A stretch of 64,000 nt of DNA from Corella eumyota. Its lineage: Eukaryota > Chordata > Ascidiacea > Phlebobranchia > Corellidae. A program made the translations under genes and the position numbers. Positions 1 through 11,333 of this stretch are shown one piece after another (within the stretch, counting starts at the first letter, position 1; each line of letters starts with the position of its first letter). The notes under the pieces were generated by a model. The model did no database searches. It was not told the DNA's origin and was given only the letters and a program-made list of their open reading frames with translations. The stretch lies in the NCBI GenBank assembly GCA_963082875.1, contig OY720101.1, positions 8,928,001 through 8,992,000 of the forward strand. The letters are read 5' to 3'.

Positions 1-272
1 ACTAAGCTCTATTATAGACATGCTATATATAAGCGGAAGACCGTATCTGAACTTTTATTTATAGTTGTTAAAAATAGTTTTTTGTGGCTTAAAAACTTTT
101 GTATTGAGCATCTGTCAAGTTTAACGACTTTAAAGTGCAATGTTAAAAAGTACAGCCTTGCGCGACATAGGCAACGCCTTCTAAAATTAAATATCGTCTG
201 ACTTGTGACTGTTATACAAGCCAATCTTTTAAAAAGCTGTAATTTCTAGCACAGTCGTAATTTACATGTAAC

Positions 273-3200
273 ATGAGTAAATTAGGAAGTGATATTGTTA
301 ACGATTTTGAACGAGCTGCTAAAGTACACGAAACCGAATTGGTTATTGAATTGGGTGTTGACAGAGTAATACGATGGTGCGGGGTGTATTTGATTTTGGG
401 TTTAGCTGCCGTTGCAAAGATAAGTGATTCAATTGGTAAGTTAATTATTAAAATCTTAAGTAACAAAAAATAGCTTTTTTTATTCGTTTTATAATGTTAT
501 AATATGTACTTTATACTTTTTTAATTGTTATTTAATTAAAAAAATGTGTTTTTTATTGTTGTACACACCATTTTATTTTATAAGTATTTATGCTTATACA
601 TTTATTTCTTTAATTTCAATGTTGTTTTCAATTTTAAATAAAACAAGCCAATATAGTAATAATGGCCTTTTGATATAATTTTTAACAACTTATAAATTCC
701 AAATCTAGGCCCCATATTGACCTGTTTTCCTGCGAACAGCACAGGAGATTATTCGGGTGATTTTATAAAGTTTGCAAATTCCTATTGTTGGTCGAATGAG
801 CTCGAAAACCCAACATCATGTGATTCACCTAATTCAACTTCTGATCTTCTGCAAAACCCAGGCTCAGTGAAATCAATAATGACACGCATGCCTTATTATT
901 TGATTGCACAGGTATATATATATATATATCAAATGCATAAAAATATAATATGTTTAATTATGAGCTTTATTATGCAATTAGCTAAATCTTATTTTAAACA
1001 AACTTACAATATTAAATAACTTGAAAAATAATCAAAAAATGTTGTTTGGTATCCATATTTTAATGGCCTACTTTTAACTTATTTGTGTTTAAAAAAGAAC
1101 CTTTTGTATTTAGGCTTTCTTTTATTCGATTGGGTATGCTTTCTGGCATTTTCGAGTCGGAGGACGCTTGTTAGGCCATATCAAATTTATGCAGCTTCTT
1201 CTAAATGCGATCTTCGAAAAACTTAAAACCATCCCAAAAGGAATGTATGTAAGAAAAGCCTATGATGAAAACAGTGACTATTTAAATGGATTACGTTCCT
1301 ATGATTTTGACAAAGAGAAAAGAAATAATGTTCAAGAAGGTTCTGGCCAAGACCTTGACAAAGAAACGTTTGTCCCATCTGAAAATGTCTCTAGTACAAC
1401 TAGTGAAGGCAAAATCCCATCCCCCATAGAAGTTGAAGCTCAACCTCATGAGGTTAATTTTATTTTTTAATAATAGTACAATGATCAAAAATAATACAAC
1501 TGTAAAATTAACATAACTGTATTGTTATTTCAATACATATAAATACCTCATTTTTTTGTTTAATTTTATAGAGCGAAAAACTACTTCCGAAAGAAAAAAC
1601 AAAAAAATTAAAAAATACAAGCCAATCTTTTTGTGAAAATTTAGAATGCAGTTTTGGTAAATTAAATATATATTGCTCTTTAAAAATTTTTAATAAAAAA
1701 ATATAAAATTTAATGTTCAAAAAGGTTCTGGCCAAGACCTTGACAAAGTAACAGTTATCCCAACTGAAAATGTCTCTAGTACAATAAGTAAAGGCAAAAT
1801 GTCATCCCCCAAAAAAGATAAAGGTCAACTTCATGAGGTCAATTTTCATTTTTAAATAAAAGTACAGTTGCCAAAATATTATAACTATAAAATTAACACA
1901 ACTGTATTGTTATTTTGATATATACCTTAATTTTTTATTCAATTTTATAGAGCATAAAACCACTGCCAAATGAAAGCCAATCTTTTTGTGAAAATGTAGA
2001 ACGCTGTTCTGGTGAACTAAATATATTTTGCTCTTTAAGATTTTTTTATTTAAAAAATATCAAATTTATAGTAAAGCTTAACGTTGTCTTTACATCAGGC
2101 CTATATATTTGTTAGTCTGTATGTCCGATTTTTTGCTTTTAAAAAAAGCAAGTGCTGTTTATATTGCATGTGCACAAACCATACTAAACTATGTTGCCTA
2201 ATGCTTTAATTAGAGTGGTTTTAGTGCAGCTTAACTTGTATATTTTTATTACTCAATATCTTTTTTTTTAGCCAACGAGGATAAAACTGACAAAGAAAAA
2301 ATAGTTAAAGACAATGATTCAGAGGTTAAATACTATAATTTTAAAAATTGTAACAAGACTATTTCCTTCAACATTGTAAAGTCCAGAATTAAAAAAAAAA
2401 CATTTTTTAGACAAAACAAACAAATGCATAATTGGGTACGCCATATTTAAAAAACTTTACTAAATTATGGGTACGCTGTTACTTTTGAAAGTTTACCAGC
2501 CAAAAACGCTTACAAACACTTGCAAGAAAGAGACTGGTCAACTAAGTGTTATTGAAGCAAAGTTTACCGTAAACACTGTCTTAGTTTTGTTAAAAATAAA
2601 ATCACTTCGACGTTGTTACCTAATACATTGTCAAAATGTTCAAGTTACCTTATAAATATATATATATAGCCTATACAGACGATTAATACTTTTATTTTAG
2701 AATGGTTATATTATAACAATTATTTTGGATATATTTTTTGTGTGTAAAGCACAAACTAAAAAGTGTAAAGCACAAACTAAAGTTAAGAAAGGCAGCAAAC
2801 ACTAATATTCGTTGCCAGGGGAACAAGTACGTGTTTATACTATATTGATGTATAATATACATTATGTGTCTTAACTCATGTGACGTTTAGTGATTAGAAC
2901 TATTTTTATACCCAACGAAATTGTCGAATATATTAAGTTTTAAGAAAAACTTAATATTTAACAACACTCAGTTGAAATGTATGTTTCTTGTAAGTGTTTG
3001 TCAGCCAATATCAACCGTTTCTGGCTGGTAAATTTTCAAAATTAACATCGTAACCTTAATTTGTTAAAATTTTTCAAATACTGCCAAAATGTCTTATATA
3101 ATATCGCTAAATATTGCTTTTCATGCAAAGTTTTTTTCTGCAAAAAAAAATTTAAAGTAAGAGTGCAACAAACGGCTCAGAAAGGGCAAAATAAAAATAT

Positions 3201-5563
3201 TTTTTTATATCTGCCAGCGTTCGAACTTACAGCAATGACGTCGGGCGTCACGTGACTCGCGGGCATAGGGACTTTCCCTATTTACAATATTTTACATTTA
3301 AATCTCGATATCTCAAAAACTACTTGACCAATTTTTAAAATAATGGTATCCTCGTGTAAGTTGGAAAAATGCCAACATAATTAAAAAACTTTCCGTTTTT
3401 TTAAATTTAGAGTTCAAAATTTCTAATTATGGTTGCCAAGCTTACGTTGGCATGTTACAAAGACTAATCACCAATATTTTTAAAAGAATGAGTCAACTGA
3501 TAAAAATTCCAATTTTACACCAAGGCTACCGTCCTTATCTTGGGTCTGTCTTAGGTGCGATAATGGTTAAAATTAGCATCTGATAATATAAGATGTCAAA
3601 AACACAATATTTCAATAGCATAAGGAAGAGCTGAAAAACAGACTTTGTTTTCAAACACATTTATTAATGCATATTTCTAATATTTATTTGTTAAAAAAAT
3701 ATATATAAATAATAACTAGCGACACATGATATTTACGGTTAAGGTAAGTAGCCCGAGTACGGATCGCTCGTTAATATAGCAGCCTGCATGGCGGCCTGCA
3801 CGGGGAAAAACTCCCGCAAAGAAAATAAAAAATTTCGTAGTTTTGAGTACAAATCAACTAGAAAAGAACGCATCGACCCCAGTACGGATCGACTGGCAAC
3901 CTTAATTATCATCTACAACCTTTTTAAACGATATATATTTAAAAGGATTAGATTTATAAATAATTTTCTATATTGTCCTATAACACTTTTAACTTGTTTT
4001 TCTAGTGTGTTAAAATGTTATTTATAATATATACATAAAAAATTTTCATTTTTAGAATTTCAGATCACTTTTAAAAAAAAAAAATTTTTTTTTTAATTAG
4101 TCCAGTGAGCTCCCCCCCGATTATGGAGAACCATTTAAAACTACAGGAATTTTTCGATTCTTGTACGGTGATATAAGAGACCATCATTTATTTTCCATGA
4201 TGTGTTATGAGAACTTTGCTTCCATGCACCATATTCCATTTATTTTGTCAGGTATAAGCTTGCTTTTTTTATCTAAAATTAATCAATAATTATAAATATT
4301 TTCAAATAAAATAACTTTTTGGTGGTTTTAGATTTTTTTTAACGTAGCTTGCATTTTTTTAGTTTTTAAGCTAAGTCATTCTACAATAAAAGAAAAGGGA
4401 GCAAAAACGAATAAAGAGCCACCAAAAGATTTTTATGATTTGCACGAGGGGATGTTGTACCAACTGTGCCATCACAGAAATTTCGACAACGTGTTTCTTA
4501 TTCAACAATATTTTGTGAAAAGCATGATGGCTTTTGTACCAGCTATGGTGTTTTCTGTGTTAATGGTTTCTTACATAGTGAACTACCATCAGGACATAGG
4601 CTTATCAGACACATTTCAGTAAGTTAAACTGATTAATATTATTTTATATGGTAATGTTTATACCTTTCCTTAATATTTTTTTTTTTTTTTTTTTAAATAT
4701 AAAAAAACATTGGGGAGCAAATAGTTCTGCTTTAGTATGATTTTAGGCAAACTTTTTTGCATTGAAAAAAAAAGTTTATATATAAAAACTTAGGGCCGTA
4801 AACTTTGAGTAAGGATCATAATTACAAGAGAAAATTTGCGGGAAAGTAGAAGGGAGAACCAGGCAATACTGTAAAATACAAAAAAACTAGCTAGGACTAT
4901 AAACTACAAGGGTTTTTAAGAACCATTAAGTACAAGTAAACCATAAAGTCTTTTATTTTCAGGTGCAAACTTTCTTACCAAGATGTATGTGTGTTGTGTA
5001 ATATTAGAGGAAAATCGGATGTTGTCGCAATTTTTTTTGTTAATTTTTGTGTCAATATCATCATTGCTTTATTCTCTCTGGGCAACTGGCTGGTGATTCG
5101 ATTTGGAAAATGTTTGGCAACTTGTCATTACTTTGATGATATGAAAGACCAATGCAACATTGCATTTGATGTTGCTAGAATGTAAGTAATTTTACCAAAA
5201 CTGCACCAGTTTTGTAGTATGTTGTTTAACAATTTGAGCATACAAAATTAAAATTAAACCTTATTTAAATTTTTTGTAAGCTGTTAGATAATATGTCATT
5301 TAACTTTCATATGCACTTGGCATAGATTTAACTTCAGGTCTGTTTAACGGTAATGCTGAAGGTTGTTTTTTTATTAATATCTTTATTCTTGATGTGGGAA
5401 GGTCGACTTCATGACCTAAATATAGAGTAACAAACGGACTCCCATTCTCGAGTTTCTATTGGCAGTTTGGGATTTTATATTTGTTTATGTTTACTTTGTT
5501 AAAAAATGATTTATTTTCAGTGTTGCAACACAAGAAGAGAACAAAGGTAAAACAAATCAATAA
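273..5563 (+). CDS. Pannexin-like channel protein, tandem copy 1
   Basis: A four-helix large-pore channel of the pannexin/innexin family in the plasma membrane. Exons: 273-435, 709-911, 1114-1452, 1572-1656, 1725-1837, 1951-2011, 2272-2324, 4101-4251, 4363-4618, 4963-5181, 5521-5563. All junctions are GT-AG and in phase, giving 561 residues (503 if the duplicated pair 1725-1837/1951-2011 is skipped, also in frame). The N-terminus resembles vertebrate PANX1: LELAVDK there corresponds to VIELGVDR here before TM1, then CFPANST and SYCW in extracellular loop 1. That loop has Cys60, Cys81 and Cys92 and two N-glycosylation sequons (Asn64, Asn96). TM2 contains PYYLIAQAFFYSIGYAFW. Loop 2 has FQCKLSYQDVCVLC with three cysteines. 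The tail after TM4 is only about 40 residues, against more than 100 in PANX1, while the TM2-TM3 loop is expanded. Assignment to pannexin is firm; which vertebrate paralogue is closest is unknown. Confidence 0.9.
1327..2055 (+). repeat. Internal two-unit tandem duplication of an exon pair (copy 1)
   Basis: Two units of about 385 and 345 bases lie head to tail (about 1327-1711 and 1712-2055). Each carries a GSGQDLDK-type coding stretch ending at a GAG/GT donor, then a shorter exon with a QSFCEN motif. Unit 1 begins inside the long exon 1114-1452, so unit 2 has no old acceptor at its left edge. The AAAAAG just before GGTTCTGG (after 1724) can serve as one, and it gives exactly the right phase. 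The same arrangement is present in copy 2, so it is older than the gene duplication. Confidence 0.85.
2433..3400. mobile_element. Copy-1-specific insertion with long inverted-repeat arms (MITE or foldback-like DNA element)
   Basis: Comparison with copy 2 (near 9240-9260) shows about 970 extra bases here, inside the intron between 2324 and 4101. Inside it, about 2471-2555 is an imperfect inverted repeat of about 2960-3053: TTTACCAGCCA at 2492 matches TGGCTGGTAAA at 3022, and matching runs flank it on both sides. About 400 AT-rich bases separate the arms. The arms do not reach the insertion ends, so the element may be nested or the ends degraded. No transposase is visible, so it would be non-autonomous. 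A short direct duplication (TGTAAAGCACAAACTAAA) lies at about 2743-2780. The palindrome GTCACGTGAC lies at 3247-3256. Confidence 0.7.
5366..5478 (-). mobile_element. SINE 3'-end relic in pannexin 1 intron, older than the duplication
   Basis: Reverse-strand remnant of the main SINE family: the CATCGAGGATAAAG-type tail region appears as TTCTTGATGTGGGAAGGTCGA, followed by the GAGTAAC and GGCAGTTTGGGAT blocks. The tRNA-like head is missing. The same relic sits at the matching place in copy 2 (about 11136-11250), so it predates the duplication. Confidence 0.75.
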
Positions 5564-7082
5564 AACAAAAAAATAAACAGTAAGAAAAACACTTTAGTAT
5601 TTGTAAAAAATGTATATTAAAAAGTTTCTTTTACAACTGTATGTTTTGTTTCAGCTTGCCCTATAACCCTTTAAAGAAATCATTTTTTGTGCTTAGTTTT
5701 TATGATTTTTCTTTTTATAATACTTTTTTTTTATTTTACTTGATTACTGCACTTTTTAATAGTCTTTAATAATTTTTTTAATTATTCTTTGTATTTTTTA
5801 ATGCATTAAACGTTACTGTTACACAACTAAGCTCTGTAATTCTTTTTAGAATTTTTTTTCACTTTTATTGGTTTGCATGTTATTTTTATTATGTACCAAA
5901 AATATAATTGTATGCTTAAAGCTGCTGTCATATGTTGCTGTTGTTAATTTTATGATTTTGTAAAAAAAAATTTCACAAAACAACTAATTTATAAATTGCG
6001 ATGTCACGATTTTAACAGAAGGTATTAATACGTCATAAAATATGTAAGCCATTAAACAAAGACAGTAATCAAAGAACTTTAAAGCACAATCGTCTGAAAT
6101 TGATGTTTTTGTTAATTAAAGTAGTACGAAGTTATTGAGTTTGTGGCATATTTGTACTTTAACCAATGACATATTCTAATCCTATAGGGTTTAGTAGTGG
6201 TTAACAGTAAAATAAATATACATTAAAACCAGCACATTTTAATATTTTGTATAGCAGTCTCAAGCAGTTGGTGCATAGTTAAATCTTTTTTTTTGTATAT
6301 ATCTTTTATCCTCGATGTGGGAAAGTCGAATGCGCAACTTAAACATAGAGTAACATCAGTATGCTGCTGACTAAGTGCTTGCTCAGCATGAGTTCGTACC
6401 GTTCATAGTGCCTTACTCAAGACCGCTACAGCATGAGGTCAGTGGGGATTGAACCCACGACCCAATGTGTAGTGTAGCAAGTGTTCTTACCACTACACCA
6501 CGCTGCTGGTCATCTTAATTACTAGCGTTTAGTAAAGAAAAATGTCAATTTGTGATTTTTTAGTCAATATTAAAAAAATGTTACTTTGTATTTTTGGATT
6601 ATTATCATCAGTTTAGCAATGGTATTGCTTTTTGTTTATCTTAATACACATAAATTGTTTAAATGTTTTTTTCACAAAGACTTTATCGAATGCATTCGAA
6701 TACCAAGACGAATTGCCATGTCTGGTTGATAACATACTCTTACATACGACCTACAGCTAACAGTTGATAACATAAATATATCTGTATTTTATCTACTAAG
6801 CTCTTTTATAGACATGTTATATATATATATATATAAATATACATAAACGTAAGACCGTATTCACATTTTTATGTATAGTTGTAACAAATTTTTTTTTATT
6901 GTGACTTAAAATTTTTGTATTGAGCATCAGTTAAATGTGACGATTTTAAATTGCGGCGTGAAGAAGTGCTGACTTGCGCGACAAAGGCAACGGCTTTTAT
7001 AGTTACTACCTGTCTGACTTTGACTTTTATACAAGCCAATCTTTTAAAAAGCTTTCTAGCACAGTCGTAATTTACATGTAGT
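5564..7082. other. Region between the two pannexin genes
   Basis: It holds the 3' flank of pannexin 1 up to about 6605, with a SINE at 6288-6511. Next comes an orphan fragment of the Ig gene signal exon at 6572-6604 (the start MLLCIFGLL is readable, then the copies diverge). The duplication junction with 6606-6793 follows, then the promoter side of pannexin 2. No other gene is seen. A TA-rich microsatellite lies near 6823-6845. Confidence 0.8.
6288..6511 (-). mobile_element. tRNA-derived SINE inserted in copy 1 after the duplication
   Basis: Read on the minus strand it has the family's tRNA-like head: CCAGCAGCGTGGTGTAGTGG, then GGGTTCAATCC as B box. It ends in the tail block CCCACATCGAGGATAAAAG and an A-run. 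Flanking ATCTT at 6283-6287 and 6512-6516 is a good target-site duplication. Copy 2 has the uninterrupted site near 12101-12107 (AAATCTTAATT). It is about 70 bases shorter than full-length members, lacking part of the middle. Confidence 0.9.
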
Positions 7083-10000
7083 ATGAGTAAAATAGGAAAT
7101 GATATTGTTAACGATTTTGAACGAGCTGCAAAAGTACACGAAACCGAATTGGTTATTGAATTGGGTGTTGACAGAGTAATACGATGGTGCGGGGTGTATT
7201 TGATTTTGGGTTTAGCTGCCGTTGCAAAGATAAGTGATTCAATTGGTAAGTTAATTATTAAAACATCAAGTAACAAAACAATAACCACTGATTTAAAAAA
7301 AAAAAATTTTTGTTATGCACTTTATTTGGATAAATTTTTCTTATACAGTTTGTGGTTGTTGTTGAATTATAAAAAATGTGTTTTTTATTTGTTGTTTACA
7401 TAATAAGTATGATGCTTAGTGATTTTTTCAATTTTAATGTTATTTTAAACTTTAAATAATACAAGTCAATGTAGTAATAATGGCTTTTTGATATAGTTTT
7501 TAACCACTTATAAATTCTAAATCTAGGCCCCATCTTGACCTGTTTTCCTGCAAACAGCACAGGAGATTATTCGGGTGATTTTATAAAGTTTGCAAATTCC
7601 TATTGTTGGTCGAATGAGCTCGAAAACCTAACATCGTGTGATTCACCTAATTCAACTTCTGATCTTCTGCAAAACCCAAGCTCAGTAAAATCTTTAATGA
7701 CACGCATGCCTTATTATTTAATTGCACAGGTATATGAAATGGGCTTCATTATGCAATTAGCCAAATCTTATTTTTAACAAAGTTACAATATTAATTAACT
7801 TAAAAAACAAACAAAAAATAATACTAGGTATCCATATTATAATGGCCTACTCTTAACTTATTTGTGTTTAAAAAAGGCCCTATTGTGTTTAGGCTTTCTT
7901 TTATTCGATTGGGTATGCATTCTGGCATTTTCGAGTCGGAGGACGATTGTTAGGCCACATCAAATTTATGCAGCTTCTTCTAAACGCGATCTTTGAAAAA
8001 CTAAAAACCATCCCGAAAGGAATGTATGTAAGAAAAGCCTATGATGAAAACAGTGACTATTTAAATGGATTACGTTCCTATGATTCTGACAAAGAGAAAA
8101 GAAATAATGTTCAAGAAGGTTCTGGCCAAGGCCTTGACAAAAAAACAGTTGTCCCATCTGAAAATGTCTCTAGTACAACTATTGAGGGCAAAATGTCATC
8201 CCCCATAGAAGTTGAAGGTCAACCTCATGAGGTTAATTTTTATTTTTAAATAAAAGTACAGTGACCAAAATAATACAACTGTAAAATTAACATAACTGTA
8301 TTGTTATTTCAATACATATAATACCTCATTTTTTTATTTAATTTTATAGAGCGAAAAACTACTTCCGAATGAAAAAACAAAAAAATTAAAAAATACGAGC
8401 CAATCTTTATGTGAAAATTTAGATTGCAGTTTTGGTAAATTAAATATATTTTGCTCTTTAAAATGTTTTTATTAAAAAAATATAAAATTTAATGTTCAAA
8501 AAGGTTCTGGCCAAGATCTTGACAAAGTAACAGTTATCCCAACTGGAAATGTCTCTAGTACAACTAGTAAAGGCAAAATGTCATCCCCCAAAAAAGATAA
8601 AGGTCAACTTCACGAGGTCAATTTTCATTTTTAAATAAAAGTACCGTGGCCAAAATATTACAACTATAAAATTAACACAACTGTATTGTTATTTTAATAC
8701 ATACCTTAATTTTTTAATTAATTTTATAGAGCATAGAACCACTGCCAAATGAAAGCCAGTCTTTTTGTGAAAATGTAGAACGCTGTTCTGGTAAATTAAA
8801 TATATTTTGTTGTTTAAGATTTTTTTAATTAAAAAATATTAAATTTATAGTAAAGCATAATGATGTCTATACATCAGGCCTATATATTTGTATGTCTGTA
8901 TGTGTAACTTTTTTGCTTTCAAATAAAAGCAAGTACTGTTTATATTGCATGTGCACAAACCATACTAAACTATTTGGCTTAATACTTCAATAAAAGTGGT
9001 TAAAGTTTAACTAGTATATATTTTTAATAAAAATATGTTTTGGACAATAAGTTGTATATATGTATTTTTATTACTAAATATATTTTTTTTAGCCAACCAG
9101 GGGAAAACTGACACCGAAGACAATGTTTCAGAGGTTAAACACTAGAATTTTAAAAATTGTAACAAAACTTTTTTTTCAACATTGTAAACTCCAGAAATTA
9201 TTTAAAAGAAAAACATTTTTGGACAAAAAAACTAACAAATGCATAAGGGAGGGGTGGACAAACTTAAATTACAGTTCTAAATTTCTATTTATGGTTGTCA
9301 AGCTTACGCTGGCATGTTATAAAAGCTGATCACCATGACAAGATTTTTAAAAGAATAAGTCAACCGATAAAAATTCCAATTATACACCAAACTACCTTAT
9401 CTTTCGTCTGTTTCAGTTGCGATAATGGTTAAAAAAAGGCAGCTGATAAAAAAAGATGTCAACAACACAATAATTCAATACTATAAGCGTTGAAAAACAG
9501 ACTGTACTATAAGCGTTGGAAAACAGACACATTTATTAATGCGTATTTCCAACATTTATTTGTTAAAAAAATACAAACGAAATTTTCGTTGTTTCAAGTA
9601 CGGATCGACTAGGACGCATCAACTCGAGTATGGATTGACTGGCAACCCTAATTTAACTACAACCTTTTTAAACTTACAGGATTTTCATTTAAAAAGATTA
9701 CTTTCATAAATAATTTTCTATAATGTCCTATCACATTTTTATCTTGTTTTTTTTGTGTGATAAAATGTTATTTACAATATATACATTTACATAAAAAAAA
9801 TTTCAGGTCACTTTTTTCAAAAAAAATTTTTTTTTTTTTATTTAGTGCAGTGAAGACCCCCCTAATTATGGAGAACCATTTAAAACTAAAGGGATTTTTC
9901 GATTCTTGTACGGTGATATAAGAGACCATCATTTATTTTCTATGATGTGTTATGAGAATTTTGCCTCCATGCACCATATTCCATTTATTTTGTCAGGTTT

Positions 10001-11333
10001 AAATGTGCCTTTTTTATCTAAAATTGACCAATAAATATAAATATTTTTAAATAAAATAATTTTATGGTGGTTTTATTTTTTTTCTAAAGGTTTTTTTAAC
10101 CTAGCTTGCATTTGTTTTAGTTTTTAAGCTAAGTCATTCTACAAAAAAAGAAAAAGAAGCAAAAACTGATAAAGAACCACCAGTAAATTTTTATGATTTG
10201 CACGAGGGGATGTTGTACCAACAGTGCCATCACAGAAATTTTGACAACGTGTTTCTTATCCAACAATATTTTGTGAAAAGCATGATGGCTTTTGTGCCAG
10301 CTATGGCGTTTGTTGTGTTAATGGTTTCTTACATGGTAAATTACCATCGGGACATCGGCTTATCAGACACATTTCAGTAAGTTAAATTTCTTATGGTAAT
10401 TCTTAAACCTTTTTTAATATTTGTGTTTTGATTTTTCTTTAAAAAGGGTACAATGTAAAAAACATTAGGGGGCAAAATTAGTAATGCTTTAGCCTTATTT
10501 TAGGCAAACTTTTTTGCATTGAAAAAAAAAGGTTGATATTTAAAAACAGATAATTTGTACTTTACGGTTCTTGGAAAAAACCAGAAAGTCTGCGGGATAT
10601 TTAGCAAGGACTTTACAGTATAAGTAGTAATTAATGAGGATCGAAAAATACAAGAGGGAATTAGCCAGAACCTTTAGGTACAGGATTTTTTTTAGATCTG
10701 TCAAGTACAAGTTAACCATAAAATCTTTTATTTTCAGGTGCAAACTTTCTTACCAAGATGTATGCGTGTTGTGTAATATCAGAGGAAAATCGGATGTTGT
10801 CGCAATTTTTTTTGTTAATTTTTGTGTCAATATTATCATTGCTCTATTTTCTCTGGGCAACTGGCTGGTGATTCGATTTGGAAAATGTTTAGCAACTTGT
10901 CATTACTTTGATGATATGAAAGACCAATGCAACATTGCATTTGATGTTGCTAGAGAGTAAGTAATTTTACCAGAACTGCACCAGTTTTGTAGTATGTTGT
11001 ATAACAATTTGAGAATACGAAATTAAAATTAAACCTTATTTAAATTTTTTTGTAAGCTGTTAGATAATATGCTATTCAACTTTCATATGCATTAGGCATA
11101 GATTTATAGGTCTGTTTAAGGGTAATGGTGAAGGTTTTTTTTTAATATCTTTATCCTTGATGTGGGAAGGTCGACTTCATGACTTAAATATAGAGTAACA
11201 AACGTTACTCCCACCCATTTTCGAGTTGCTATTGGCAGTTTGGGATTTTATATTTGTTTATGTTTACTTTGTTAAAAAATGATTTTTTTTTAGTGTTGCA
11301 AAACAAGAGGACAAAGCTAAAAAAAATCAATAA
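7083..11333 (+). CDS. Pannexin-like channel protein, tandem copy 2
   Basis: Paralogue of the gene at 273 with the same exon plan: 7083-7245, 7527-7729, 7893-8231, 8350-8434, 8504-8616, 8730-8790, 9093-9133, 9846-9996, 10121-10376, 10738-10956, 11294-11333. Phases close throughout, giving 556 residues. It keeps the loop-1 cysteines, both NST sequons, the four hydrophobic segments and CKLSYQDVCVLC. The exon at 9093-9133 is four codons shorter than in copy 1, and the last exon one codon shorter. Substitutions are mostly conservative (for example SKLGSD to SKIGND), and no frame damage is seen, so both copies look functional. Start chosen by the family's N-terminal pattern (short lead, then LVIELGVDR, then TM1). 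Subunits of both copies could co-assemble, since pannexins form heptamers; that is inference. Confidence 0.9.
8106..8830 (+). repeat. Internal two-unit tandem duplication of an exon pair (copy 2)
   Basis: Counterpart of the repeat at 1327-2055. Unit 1 starts within exon 7893-8231 and includes exon 8350-8434. Unit 2 (from about 8491) supplies exons 8504-8616 and 8730-8790. The same AAAAAG acceptor precedes GGTTCTGG, and both extra exons stay open and in phase. Confidence 0.85.
11136..11250 (-). mobile_element. SINE 3'-end relic in pannexin 2 intron
   Basis: Orthologous partner of the relic at 5366-5478, carried along by the duplication. It has the same truncated tail blocks (TCCTTGATGTGGGAAGGTCGA, GGCAGTTTGGGAT) and no tRNA-like head. 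Confidence 0.75.

Larger units (their letters stand above)
1..6605. repeat. Tandem segmental duplication, copy 1 (contains pannexin gene 1)
   Basis: This block is repeated in the same orientation about 6.8 kb downstream, covering exons, introns and both flanks. Its first bases match those near 6794, so the true left edge may lie before the window. The match ends near 6605, inside a short ATG-led stretch that in copy 2 is the signal-peptide exon of the first Ig gene. The copies are very close: in the 163-base first coding exon I count three differences. Copy-specific changes are a SINE at 6288-6511 and an insertion at about 2433-3400. The 6606-6793 stretch may be duplicated sequence from left of the window or material at the junction; this cannot be settled here. 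Confidence 0.93.

Noticed and set aside
3061-3255. Open frame of 64 codons in the copy-1 insertion
   Set aside because: Low-complexity, Lys/Phe-rich, no transposase or other motif, absent from copy 2; chance frame in AT-rich DNA.
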